DNA from: an uncultured Marinobacter sp.
GTDB lineage: Bacteria > Pseudomonadota > Gammaproteobacteria > Pseudomonadales > Oleiphilaceae
Assembly: GCF_947259545.1 (NCBI RefSeq)
Contig: NZ_CAMYMK010000002.1
Coordinates: forward strand, 434,001 to 498,000
Reading direction: 5' to 3'
DNA length: 64,000 nucleotides
In this document: piece by piece, positions 56,217 through 64,000 of the stretch
Position numbering within the stretch: position 1 is the first letter of the stretch
Layout of the letters: each line of letters begins with the position of its first letter
Translations under genes and position numbers: made by a program
The notes under the pieces: model-generated
The model's database searches: none
Told to the model about the DNA's origin: nothing
What the model saw: the letters and a program-made list of their open reading frames with translations, nothing else

Positions 56217-58061
56217 TTAGGCCTGGCCGGATTTGAGTGCAGTGATGTAAGCGCGCCAGCCACCGAATTCGGTCACGTCGCGGGCGCCTTCAAGGCCGTA
56301 GCCTTCGCAGATAAAGCCGTTGACCCAGCGGCCATCGGCCAGCTCGACATTGCCGATGCCCAGAGGCGCAGGGATCAGGTCGACAAAGGAGCCGAATTCG
56401 GAACTGGCCATCCGCCACACCTCCACGATCATTTCACAGCCCTCATCCGGGCCGACGCGCTTGAGCCCGGGTTTCGGGGGCGTGGTATTGGGCAGGGCGT
56501 AAAGCCGGTAGTTGGCCGAGGTGGTGGTTTGTTCCAGCAGCACCGCGTTGCGCTCGGTAAGCTGAGTATTCAGGGGCATGCCGGTGAGGTGGGCGCCAAC
56601 CACGGCCACCGTGATAGTGTCCGCCGGAGCCGGGCTGACCGGGAGCTCCTGCGGTCGTTTGCAGTCGGTTGCACCCAGTGGCGTGGGGTGGGCGTTCAGC
56701 CACTGGCAGGCCAGCCTTTGCAGTTCCGCGTCTTTCCAGGCGCCGCTGATCAGGGTGACGCCGAAGGGCAGGCCGTCATCCCGGAAGCCCGCCGGAACCG
56801 CCAGGGCGCAGAAATCCGCCAGGTTGACGAAGTTGGTGTAGGTGCCCAACTGGCTGTTGAGGGTGACGGGGTCCGCATTCACCGCTTCAATGGTGGGCGC
56901 GGTTGGTGCGGTGGGCACCAGCAGGGCGTCGACATCCTGCAACTGCTCATCAATGGCGCGCACCAGCTCTTCCTTGCGGTACAGGGCCTTGAAGGTGTCG
57001 GTGGCGCTGAAGTTGCCTGCTTTTTCGATAATGCCTTTAACCACCGGGTTCATGTCACTGGCGTGGTCGGCCAGAAACGCTTCCACCGCGGCATGGCGCT
57101 CGGCCACCCAGGGGCCTTCGTACAACAGTGCCGCCAGTTCCAGCAGCGGTGCAAAATCCATCGGTACCAGTTCCACATCCTGCTGGCGCCAGTTGCTGAC
57201 CGCCGTGTTCCAGGCCGCTTCCGCCTGCCGGTCACCAAACCATTGCGGATGCTCGGGAATCGCCAGGCGTTTGATGGGGCCGCCACGGCGAATGGCGGGG
57301 CCATCGTTGGGCAGGTTAGCCGGCGCCTTGCGGGAAAACGCATCGCTCGGCTGATACCCGGCCATGACGTCCTGCAGCGCACCGGCGTCGCCCACCGTCA
57401 GCGCAAAAATGGACACACAATCCAGGGATCTGCACGCCGGCACCACACCTTCAATGCTGAACAGACCCTTGGTGGGTTTCAGCCCCACCAGATTGTTCAG
57501 CCCCGCCGGCACCCGGCCGGAGCCGGCGGTGTCGGTACCCAGGGCAAAAGGCACCAGACCCCGGGCGACCACCGAGGCGGAACCCGAACTGGAACCACCG
57601 CTGACGATTTCCGGCTTGAAGGTATTGGGCACCGCACCATAAGGGGAACGGGTACCCACCAACCCGGTGGCGAACTGGTCCAGATTGGTTTTGCCGATCA
57701 GCACCGCGCCGGCGGCTTTAAGGCGGGAGACGGTGGCGGCGTCCCGCTCTGGTGCATACTTGTAGGCGGGGCAGGCGGCGGTGGTCTCAAAGCCCACGGC
57801 ATCAATGTTGTCCTTCACCGCGAATGGCACACCGTATAAAGGCAGGGCTGCCAGATCGCTGCCGGCCTGTTGCTTTAATTGATCCAGTTCGGCCAGGGCC
57901 TTCTTTAAACCGGCCTGGTCGATCAGCGAGATCCAGGCAACATCCTTTTTATTGGAAGTATCCAGGCTGGCGAGCAATTCGCTCAGCAGTGTTTCCGGGG
58001 GCTGGCCCTGATCATAGGCGGCGCGCCAGTCCTGAAGTGTCCATCCACGTGTTGAAGGCAT
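56217..58061 (-). CDS. atzF: Allophanate hydrolase
   Basis: A 614-residue amidase-signature enzyme splitting allophanate into ammonia and CO2. The catalytic Lys is in PFAVKDNIDAVG and the Ser-cisSer-Ser region is GGSSSGSASVVARG; the C-terminal domain (residues about 480-610; GYGLEGARDVTEFGGWRAY) is the allophanate-specific domain. It begins close to a GTATAC-type GntR site and is co-transcribed with uca. Together they replace urease for ATP-dependent urea nitrogen use. Confidence 0.94.
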   Translation of the reverse strand: MPSTRGWTLQDWRAAYDQGQPPETLLSELLASLDTSNKKDVAWISLIDQAGLKKALAELDQLKQQAGSDLAALPLYGVPFAVKDNIDAVGFETTAACPAYKYAPERDAATVSRLKAAGAVLIGKTNLDQFATGLVGTRSPYGAVPNTFKPEIVSGGSSSGSASVVARGLVPFALGTDTAGSGRVPAGLNNLVGLKPTKGLFSIEGVVPACRSLDCVSIFALTVGDAGALQDVMAGYQPSDAFSRKAPANLPNDGPAIRRGGPIKRLAIPEHPQWFGDRQAEAAWNTAVSNWRQQDVELVPMDFAPLLELAALLYEGPWVAERHAAVEAFLADHASDMNPVVKGIIEKAGNFSATDTFKALYRKEELVRAIDEQLQDVDALLVPTAPTAPTIEAVNADPVTLNSQLGTYTNFVNLADFCALAVPAGFRDDGLPFGVTLISGAWKDAELQRLACQWLNAHPTPLGATDCKRPQELPVSPAPADTITVAVVGAHLTGMPLNTQLTERNAVLLEQTTTSANYRLYALPNTTPPKPGLKRVGPDEGCEMIVEVWRMASSEFGSFVDLIPAPLGIGNVELADGRWVNGFICEGYGLEGARDVTEFGGWRAYITALKSGQA

Positions 58062-58086
58062 GGGTTGTCCTCGTGCAGGTTGTCAT

Positions 58087-58098
58087 CTTGTATACATC
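58087..58098. promoter_or_regulatory. Candidate GntR site near the atzF start
   Basis: CTTGTATACATC, a GTATAC-centred near-palindrome 26 bp before atzF. A second copy is at 58286. FCD-type GntR operators commonly have a TNGTNNNACNA-like core, which this fits. Confidence 0.5.
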
Positions 58099-58103
58099 CT
58101 GAT

Positions 58104-58119
58104 TGGCAATGCCCGTGCC
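58104..58119 (+). promoter_or_regulatory. Sigma-54-like promoter element towards urtA
   Basis: TGGCAATGCCCGTGCC has GG and GC exactly 10 bp apart, as in -24/-12 promoters, with TGGCA conserved. Urea transport operons are often under NtrC control. It would give a leader of about 280 nt. The match to the -12 half (TTGC) is incomplete. Confidence 0.35.
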
Positions 58120-58180
58120 ATTTGACGATTTTTCTTTAAAAGCCATACAAAACAATTGGTTAATAAAATGGCGTTCAAAG

Positions 58181-58223
58181 TTGGTGCGAAAGGGAATGCC
58201 CAAGGCCGGTGCGACCGCACCAA
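58181..58223 (+). promoter_or_regulatory. Competing dyads in the urtA leader
   Basis: TTGGTGCG (58181-58188) and a second GGTGC (58208-58212) can each pair with CGCACCAA (58216-58223) or its GCACC part, giving mutually exclusive stems. This could be a leader RNA switch or a DNA-binding site. Confidence 0.3.
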
Positions 58224-58285
58224 AACTGGACCGGAAAACAGGGGGTTGGGTGGGGTTTAGTCCTGCTCTGTGGTGGGAGTGGTGG

Positions 58286-58297
58286 CTTGTATACTAG
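58286..58297. promoter_or_regulatory. Candidate GntR site upstream of urtA
   Basis: CTTGTATACTAG, a near-perfect palindrome sharing CTTGTATAC with the site at 58087. It is 112 bp before urtA. Confidence 0.5.
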
Positions 58298-58408
58298 ATA
58301 ACTGACTGTTTTATCTGAATATACAGGTAATGTGGAACGGCAGATGCAGAGAGGGAAGTGCGTTTACGACGAACGGCATAACCCAACGAAGATAAAAGGA
58401 CTCACAAC

Positions 58409-59719
58409 ATGAGCATCAAGAAACACGTGAAGCTGGGCCTCTCTGCACTGGCGCTGTCGGTATCCTTCCACGCCATGGCCGCGGAAGATCCCATCAAGGT
58501 CGGTATTCTGCACTCCCTGTCCGGCACCATGGCGATCAGTGAAACCGCCCTGAAAGACACCATGGAAATGCTGATCGAACAGCAGAATGCCAAAGGCGGC
58601 ATCGACGGCCGTCAGCTGGAAGCCGTGGTGGTCGACCCCGCCTCCAACTGGCCGCTGTTCGCCGAGAAAGCCCGCGAGCTGCTGGAAAAAGAGAAGGTAG
58701 ACGTGATCTTCGGCAACTGGACCTCGGTCTCCCGCAAGTCCGTACTGCCGGTGGTGGAAGAGCTCAACGGCCTGCTGTTCTACCCGGTACAGTATGAAGG
58801 CGAAGAGTCGTCCGAGAACGTGTTCTACACCGGTGCAGCGCCCAACCAGCAGGCGATTCCGGCGGTGGACTACCTGAAGAACGAACTGGGCGTTGAGCGC
58901 TGGGTTCTGGCGGGCACCGATTACGTGTACCCCCGCACCACCAACAAGATCCTGGAAACCTACCTGAAAGACATGGGTGTGGCCGAAGCCGACATCATGA
59001 TCAACTACACGCCTTTCGGTCACTCCGACTGGCAGTCCATTGTCTCTGACATCAAGACGTTCGGCAGCGCCGGCAAGAAGACCGCCGTGGTCTCCACCAT
59101 CAACGGCGACGCCAACGTGCCGTTCTACCGCGAGCTGGGTAACCAGGGCATTGCCTCTTCCGATATCCCTGTTGTGGCCTTCTCCGTGGGTGAGCAGGAA
59201 CTGACCGGCATCGACACCGGCCCGCTGGTCGGTCACCTGGCCGCCTGGAACTACTTTATGAGCGTGGACAGCGACGCCAACTACGACTTCATCGACGCCT
59301 GGATTGAGTACAAGGGCGACGAGAAAGCCGTCACCAACGATCCGATGGAAGCCCACTACATTGGCTTCAACATGTACGTGGAAGCGGTCGAGAAGGCCGG
59401 CACCACCGATGTGGACGCGGTGAAAGACGCCATCATCGGCGTGAGCGTGCCGAACCTCACTGGCGGCTACGCCACCATGATGCCCAACCACCACATCACC
59501 AAGCCGGTGCTGATCGGTGAGATCCAGGACAACGGCCAGTTCTCCGTGGTCTGGGAAACCTCCTCCACCGTGGCCGGCGATGCCTGGTCCGACTTCCTGC
59601 CGGGTTCCCGTGACCTGATCTCCGATTGGCGCGCCCCGCTGAAGTGCGGCAACTTCAACGTCAAGTCCGGTACCTGCGGCGCGTCCGCCGGCGAGCAGGC
59701 CCTGGCTGACGCTGAATGA
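58409..59719 (+). CDS. urtA: Urea ABC transporter, substrate-binding protein UrtA
   Basis: A 436-residue family 5 binding protein. The signal peptide covers about residues 1-25 (ending HAMAAED). The mature start IKVGILHSLSGTMAISETAL, then DPASNWPLFAEKARELL and FYPVQYEGEESSENVFYTGA, are UrtA-specific. It captures urea or short amides in the periplasm. First gene of urtABCDE; a strong hairpin follows before urtB. Confidence 0.95.
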   Translation: MSIKKHVKLGLSALALSVSFHAMAAEDPIKVGILHSLSGTMAISETALKDTMEMLIEQQNAKGGIDGRQLEAVVVDPASNWPLFAEKARELLEKEKVDVIFGNWTSVSRKSVLPVVEELNGLLFYPVQYEGEESSENVFYTGAAPNQQAIPAVDYLKNELGVERWVLAGTDYVYPRTTNKILETYLKDMGVAEADIMINYTPFGHSDWQSIVSDIKTFGSAGKKTAVVSTINGDANVPFYRELGNQGIASSDIPVVAFSVGEQELTGIDTGPLVGHLAAWNYFMSVDSDANYDFIDAWIEYKGDEKAVTNDPMEAHYIGFNMYVEAVEKAGTTDVDAVKDAIIGVSVPNLTGGYATMMPNHHITKPVLIGEIQDNGQFSVVWETSSTVAGDAWSDFLPGSRDLISDWRAPLKCGNFNVKSGTCGASAGEQALADAE

Positions 59720-59746
59720 TCTGAAGGGGCAACCCTGTAGCAAGTA

Positions 59747-59773
59747 CACCGGGGCAGCGTGACTGCCCCGGTG
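59747..59773 (+). terminator. Hairpin between urtA and urtB
   Basis: CACCGGGGCAG and CTGCCCCGGTG form a perfect 11-bp stem with a 5-nt loop. No T-tract follows. It probably protects urtA mRNA or limits read-through, raising binding protein over membrane subunits. Confidence 0.65.
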
Positions 59774-59821
59774 ATCCCGACCTAAGTACCCACGATTCAT
59801 TTCCAACAACAGGACGGACAC

Positions 59822-61465
59822 ATGGGCATCTTCCGATGGCTCACGCCTCTTTGTCTCAAAGCCCTCCATCTCAACCCCCTGGGCCTTGTCTTGCTAATGG
59901 CGCTGAGCCTGCCGGCATACAGCCAGACCGAAGCCGATCCGGGGCAGGCGCTGCTCACCAACCTGGCAGACGCCTCATCCAGAGAGATGGACGCCGCCAT
60001 TGAAGCCATCGTAGACAGCGGTGATCCCCGCGCCAGAGACTGGCTGAATGCCTTCGGCAACAACCGCCTGAGCCGTATCGAGGAAACCGGGCAGGTGGTG
60101 GAAGTGCTCCGCAACGTCGGCCGCAACTGGACCATCGCCGACCCACTCACCGGGGAGAACCTGGGCGAGATGTCCCGCCGGGAGCTGGACCGGGTCAACA
60201 TCAACAACGCCATCCGCGGCAAGCTGGAAGGCGTGCTGGCCATGCTCGACCTGTATTCGGACAACCCCGAGGTTCAGGAAGCCGCCGCCGAAGCCATGAT
60301 GGGCAAAGTGAACGCCAGTGTGGTGAAACCACTGACCAAATTACTGGAACGGGACCTGCCGGGTCCGATTCGCAATCGCATTGAAGAATCCGTTGCTATC
60401 TACCAGCTGGAGCAGGGCGATGCCGAAGCTCAGGCCCAGGCCATCACCGTTCTGACCGGCAGCCTGCACAGCAACGCCCGCGCCGCCCTCAACAACGCCG
60501 TGGCCGGGGACGATCCCGCGCTGGCCGCCAGCGCCAAAGAAGCGCTGGTCTCCATCGAACAGAAACTGAAAATGAACCGCGCCGCTGAAACCCTGTATTT
60601 CGGGTTGTCCCTCGGCTCGGTGCTGGTGCTGGCGGCCATCGGCCTGGCCATCACCTTTGGCGTGATGGGCGTGATCAACATGGCCCACGGCGAACTGATC
60701 ATGCTGGGGGCCTACACCACCTGGGGCATGCAGCAACTGTTACCCGGCCAGCCCGGGCTGGCGCTGATCCTGTCCATCCCCGCCGGATTCCTGGTGGCGG
60801 CGCTGGCGGGCATTGCCATCGAACGCAGCGTGATTCAGCACCTCAAAGGCCGCCCGCTGGAAACCCTGCTGGCCACCTTTGGTGTCAGCCTGATCCTGCA
60901 GCAACTGGTGCGCACGGTGATTTCCCCCCTCAACCGCTCGGTGACCACACCGGAATGGATGAGCGGCTCGCTGGTGATCAACGACGCCCTGTCACTGACC
61001 CTCAACCGCATGTACGTCATCGGCTTCGCCCTGGTGGTGTTCGCCGGGCTGATGCTGATCATGCGCAAGACCCGCCTCGGCCTGGAAGTGCGGGCGGTCA
61101 CCCAGAACCGCGCCATGGCACGGTCCATGGGTATTCGCGCCACCCGCGTGGACATCCTCACCTTTGGTCTGGGCTCCGGCGTGGCCGGACTGGCGGGCGT
61201 GGCCCTGTCACAGATCACCAACGTCGGCCCCAACCTGGGCCAGAACTACATCATCGACTCGTTCATGGTGGTGGTGTTCGGCGGCGTGGGTAACCTCTGG
61301 GGCACCCTGCTGGCGGGCCTGTCACTGGGCACCATCAACCAGATCCTGGAACCCTGGGCCGGCTCGGTACTGGCCAAGATCATGGTGCTGGTACTGATCA
61401 TCCTGTTCATTCAAAAACGCCCGAAGGGACTCTTTCCCCAGAAAGGCCGGGCCGCGGAGGGCTGA
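59822..61465 (+). CDS. urtB: Urea ABC transporter, permease UrtB
   Basis: A 547-residue protein. A signal-like hydrophobic segment is followed by a soluble helical-repeat region of about 230 residues (AAEAMMGKVNASVVKPLTKL), then a LivH-type permease with about eight helices (FGVMGVINMAHGELIMLGAY, GLEVRAVTQNRAMARSMGI). The long N-terminal extension is usual for proteobacterial UrtB. GTG or nearby starts are not needed; ATG at 59822 gives the export signal. Confidence 0.93.
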   Translation: MGIFRWLTPLCLKALHLNPLGLVLLMALSLPAYSQTEADPGQALLTNLADASSREMDAAIEAIVDSGDPRARDWLNAFGNNRLSRIEETGQVVEVLRNVGRNWTIADPLTGENLGEMSRRELDRVNINNAIRGKLEGVLAMLDLYSDNPEVQEAAAEAMMGKVNASVVKPLTKLLERDLPGPIRNRIEESVAIYQLEQGDAEAQAQAITVLTGSLHSNARAALNNAVAGDDPALAASAKEALVSIEQKLKMNRAAETLYFGLSLGSVLVLAAIGLAITFGVMGVINMAHGELIMLGAYTTWGMQQLLPGQPGLALILSIPAGFLVAALAGIAIERSVIQHLKGRPLETLLATFGVSLILQQLVRTVISPLNRSVTTPEWMSGSLVINDALSLTLNRMYVIGFALVVFAGLMLIMRKTRLGLEVRAVTQNRAMARSMGIRATRVDILTFGLGSGVAGLAGVALSQITNVGPNLGQNYIIDSFMVVVFGGVGNLWGTLLAGLSLGTINQILEPWAGSVLAKIMVLVLIILFIQKRPKGLFPQKGRAAEG

Positions 61466-61468
61466 GTT

Positions 61469-62620
61469 ATGCCGACATCACAAACCTGGCTGCTCCGGCC
61501 ATTACAGGAGCGTTCCACACAGATATTCCTCGGGGTGCTGTTTGCCGCGGTGGCGCTGGTCACCCTGCTGCACCTGATCATGCCGGAAGGCCATGCGCTG
61601 CACGTCAGCGCCTACACCGTCACCCTGCTGGGTAAATACCTGTGCTACGCACTGCTGGCGGTGGCGGTGGATCTGGTGTGGGGGTACCTGGGCATTCTCA
61701 GCCTGGGCCACGGCGCCTTCTTTGCCATCGGCGGCTACGCCATGGGCATGTACCTGATGCGCCAGATCGGCGATCGCGGTGTGTATGGCGACCCGGTGCT
61801 GCCGGACTTCATGGTATTCCTGAACTGGGATTCGCTGCCCTGGTACTGGCAGGGCTTCGACATGGCCTGGTTCGCCTTCATCATGGTGCTGCTGGCCCCG
61901 GGCCTGCTGGCGCTGGTGTTCGGCTTCCTGGCGTTCCGCTCACGGGTGACCGGGGTGTACCTGTCCATCATCACCCAGGCGCTGACCTTTGCGCTGATGC
62001 TGGCCTTCTTCCGCAACGAAATGGGCTTTGGCGGCAACAACGGCCTGACCGACTTCCGCGATATTCTCGGTTTCAACCTGCGCACCGATGCCACACGGCT
62101 GGGGCTGTTCATCGCCACCGGCATCGCACTGGCCATCGGCTACGTGATCTGCCGCGGCATTGTCACCAGCAAGCTGGGCCGGGTCAGCGTGGCCTGCCGC
62201 GATGCCGAAGCCCGCACCCGCTTCCTGGGTTACCGCGTGGAGCGGGTGCAGCTGTTCGTGTTCGTGGTGTCCGCCATGCTGGCGGGGGTGGCGGGGGCGC
62301 TGTACGTGCCCCAGGTGGGCATCATTAACCCCAGCGAATTCTCGCCGCTGTTCTCCATCGAGATCGTGGTGTGGGTCGCCCTCGGTGGCCGCGCCACCCT
62401 CTACGGCGCAGTGATCGGCGCCATCCTGGTGAACTACGCCAAAACCGTGTTCACCGGCGTCATGCCGGACGCCTGGCTGTTCGCCCTCGGCGGCCTGTTT
62501 GTGCTGGTCACCGTGTTCCTGCCCAAGGGCATCGCCGGCCTGTTGCAGAAACGCCAGAAACCGGATGAGGACAGCAACGCCGATCCATCCAAACCCAAAC
62601 CACAGGAGGCCACTGCATGA
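61469..62620 (+). CDS. urtC: Urea ABC transporter, permease UrtC
   Basis: A 383-residue LivM-type permease with about ten helices. YLGILSLGHGAFFAIGGYAMGMYLM and LGRVSVACRDAEARTRFLGY (coupling region, each given in part) are typical. It lies 3 bp after urtB and overlaps urtD by 4 bp (ATGA). With UrtB it forms the heterodimeric urea channel. Confidence 0.94.
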   Translation: MPTSQTWLLRPLQERSTQIFLGVLFAAVALVTLLHLIMPEGHALHVSAYTVTLLGKYLCYALLAVAVDLVWGYLGILSLGHGAFFAIGGYAMGMYLMRQIGDRGVYGDPVLPDFMVFLNWDSLPWYWQGFDMAWFAFIMVLLAPGLLALVFGFLAFRSRVTGVYLSIITQALTFALMLAFFRNEMGFGGNNGLTDFRDILGFNLRTDATRLGLFIATGIALAIGYVICRGIVTSKLGRVSVACRDAEARTRFLGYRVERVQLFVFVVSAMLAGVAGALYVPQVGIINPSEFSPLFSIEIVVWVALGGRATLYGAVIGAILVNYAKTVFTGVMPDAWLFALGGLFVLVTVFLPKGIAGLLQKRQKPDEDSNADPSKPKPQEATA

Positions 62621-63441
62621 GCATGTTCGAGCAACTGACCAACCGCGAGCGCGTGTTCGAATTCCTCGCGCCCGAAGCCTCCCCGGTGGACGTGCGCCAC
62701 GGCCCGATCCTGTATCTGGAAGACGTGAACGTGAGCTTTGACGGCTTCAAGGCCATCAACAACCTCAACCTCACCATCGACGACGGTGAACTGCGCTGCA
62801 TCATCGGCCCCAACGGCGCGGGTAAAACCACCATGATGGACATCATCACCGGTAAAACCCGCCCGGACACCGGCTCCGTGTGGTTCGGCAGCCGCCACAA
62901 CCTGCTCACCAAGAACGAGCCGGACATCGCCAGCCTGGGCATCGGCCGCAAGTTCCAGAAACCCACGGTATTCGAAGCCCTCACCGTGTTCGAGAACCTG
63001 GAACTGGCCATGGCCACCGACAAGCGCATCCTGCCCACGCTGACCGCCATCATGAAACCGGAATTCCGCGACCGCATCGACGAGGTTCTGGAAATGATCG
63101 GCCTGAAACAACTGCGGGACAAACCCGCCGGCATCCTCTCCCATGGCCAGAAACAGTGGCTGGAAATCGGCATGCTGCTGATGCAGAAACCCCGGCTGCT
63201 GCTGGTGGACGAACCCGTAGCGGGCATGACCGAACAGGAAATGGAACGCACCGCCGAACTGCTCACCAGCCTGGCCGGCAAACAGTCCGTCGTGGTGGTG
63301 GAGCACGACATGGGCTTCGTGCGTTCCATCGCCCGCCAGGTCACCGTGCTGCACCAGGGCAGCGTGCTGGCCGAAGGCACCATGGACCAGGTCTCCAACG
63401 ACCCGGAAGTGATCAAGGTATACCTCGGGGAGGAGGCGTAA
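62617..63441 (+). CDS. urtD: Urea ABC transporter, ATP-binding protein UrtD
   Basis: A 274-residue LivG-type ATPase. Walker A GPNGAGKTT, the signature-equivalent LSHGQKQWLEIGMLL and Walker B LLLVDEPVAGMTEQE are intact; LSHGQ in place of LSGGQ is usual for UrtD. Its stop overlaps urtE by one base (TAATG). Confidence 0.95.
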   Translation: MSMFEQLTNRERVFEFLAPEASPVDVRHGPILYLEDVNVSFDGFKAINNLNLTIDDGELRCIIGPNGAGKTTMMDIITGKTRPDTGSVWFGSRHNLLTKNEPDIASLGIGRKFQKPTVFEALTVFENLELAMATDKRILPTLTAIMKPEFRDRIDEVLEMIGLKQLRDKPAGILSHGQKQWLEIGMLLMQKPRLLLVDEPVAGMTEQEMERTAELLTSLAGKQSVVVVEHDMGFVRSIARQVTVLHQGSVLAEGTMDQVSNDPEVIKVYLGEEA

Positions 63442-64000
63442 TGCTCAAGATCCAACAGCTCAACCAATACTACGGCGAAAGCCACACCCTCTGGGATCTG
63501 GACCTGGACGTACCCCAGGGCCAGTGCACCTGCGTGATGGGTCGCAACGGCGTGGGCAAAACCACCCTGATGAAATGCATCATGGGCGAGGAAACCACCA
63601 AAAGCGGCAGCATCGAATTTGCCCAGGATGCGGAACTCACCAAAAAGAAAATCGAAGACCGCTCACGGCTCTGCATTGGCTACGTGCCCCAGGGACGGCA
63701 GATCTTCCCGCTGCTGACTGTGGAGGAAAACCTGCGCACTGGTTTGGCTGTGCGTAAGGACGGCAGCAAGAAAATCCCCGAGCGGGTGTATGAGCTGTTT
63801 CCGGTGCTGAAGGAAATGCGGCACCGCAGAGGCGGCGATCTATCCGGTGGGCAGCAACAGCAGCTGGCCATTGGACGGGCGCTGGTGATCGAACCCAGGC
63901 TGCTGATTCTGGATGAACCGGGAGAGGGGATTCAGCCGAATATTGTGGCGCAGATTGGGGAGGTTATTCGGAGGCTGATCGAAGAAGATGGGTTAACGGT
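63441..64000 (+). CDS. urtE: Urea ABC transporter, ATP-binding protein UrtE (3' partial)
   Basis: The first 186 residues of a LivF-type ATPase, cut by the window end. MLKIQQLNQYYGESHTLWDL, Walker A GRNGVGKTT, YVPQGRQIFPLLTVEENL, signature LSGGQQQQLAIGRALV and Walker B LLILDEPGEGIQP are visible. It pairs with UrtD to drive urea uptake. The ATG overlaps the urtD stop codon; a GGGGAGGAGG run precedes it. Confidence 0.95.
   Translation, partial: MLKIQQLNQYYGESHTLWDLDLDVPQGQCTCVMGRNGVGKTTLMKCIMGEETTKSGSIEFAQDAELTKKKIEDRSRLCIGYVPQGRQIFPLLTVEENLRTGLAVRKDGSKKIPERVYELFPVLKEMRHRRGGDLSGGQQQQLAIGRALVIEPRLLILDEPGEGIQPNIVAQIGEVIRRLIEEDGLT

Larger units (their letters stand above)
58062..58408. other. 347-bp divergent control region between atzF and urtA
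   Basis: No gene is present. It contains two GTATAC-centred candidate GntR sites, a GG-N10-GC sigma-54-like element and a leader-like region with competing dyads, each listed separately. I did not recognise a guanidine riboswitch. Confidence 0.7.

Noticed and set aside
58062..58408. Guanidine riboswitch before the urea carboxylase or urt genes
   Set aside because: No recognisable ykkC-type, mini-ykkC or type III core was seen; the dyads present do not fit those consensus forms.
58364..59869. Long minus-strand open frame opposite urtA (about 500 codons)
   Set aside because: It is a high-GC shadow of urtA: no family resemblance, no ribosome-binding site, and codon bias belongs to the plus strand.
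1..64000. tRNA, rRNA, insertion sequence or prophage genes
   Set aside because: None were recognised: no tRNA cloverleaf with TPsiC-like arm, no transposase or integrase motifs, and no phage structural proteins.

Overview
This is a high-GC, gene-dense chromosomal window from a gammaproteobacterium. The best guess is a marine, Marinobacter-like member of the Pseudomonas/Marinobacter side of the class. That is inferred from the protein families and from the gene order metF-ahcY-metK-sahR / tkt-epd-pgk-fba, which resembles the Pseudomonas arrangement. I see no prophage, insertion sequence, CRISPR array, rRNA or tRNA. Most of the window is ordinary core and accessory metabolism.

Layout. 1-5.4 kb: the end of an LrgB-type membrane protein, then the convergent prkA-yeaH-spoVR stress operon. 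5.9-12.8 kb: a thiopurine methyltransferase, a 2-hydroxyacid dehydrogenase, an orphan MalE-like binding protein, a FadL-type porin, a YihY-type membrane protein and an HDOD protein. 12.9-19.5 kb: a DUF445 protein, rsmE-bioA, a DUF2505 protein and a polar amino-acid ABC transporter. 19.8-24.9 kb: the methyl cycle (metF, ahcY, metK) with its likely regulator SahR and two copies of a matching palindromic operator. 25.0-30.6 kb: tkt-epd-pgk-fba. 30.6-34.5 kb: four overlapping genes encoding a MotA/MotB-like (ZorAB-like) membrane motor with DUF3348 and DUF2894 partners. 34.7-41.0 kb: cbpA-cbpM, a nitronate monooxygenase, a DsbA-like protein, trhO, a DUF481 porin and a DUF523-DUF1722 protein. 41.1-46.5 kb: a pseudo-phosphatase/glycosyltransferase fusion with a UPF0104 membrane protein, a GntR regulator and an S41 peptidase. 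46.7-51.3 kb: gloA, an EamA exporter, and an HxlR / GST-tautomerase-BenE group. 51.7-64 kb: urea use, with GntR, urea carboxylase and allophanate hydrolase divergent from urtABCDE.

The most unusual non-coding signal is a set of intergenic repeats. They share a conserved core but each copy has its own perfect or near-perfect inverted arms of 20-28 bp. Family A (three copies) has a 23-nt core. Family B (four copies) has a 52-54-nt core that itself forms two small hairpins with AGGA or TGGA loops, like CsrA/RsmA sites. A single C-rich element has the same overall plan. Three B copies sit directly upstream of ahcY, fba and the DUF445 gene, read in the GGA sense, and are open in frame with those genes, which is a trap for start-codon calls.

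The best protein-level candidate for an undescribed system is the four-gene ZorAB-like motor cluster at 30.6-34.5 kb. It has the ion-channel parts and a long tail but no recognisable nuclease or helicase.
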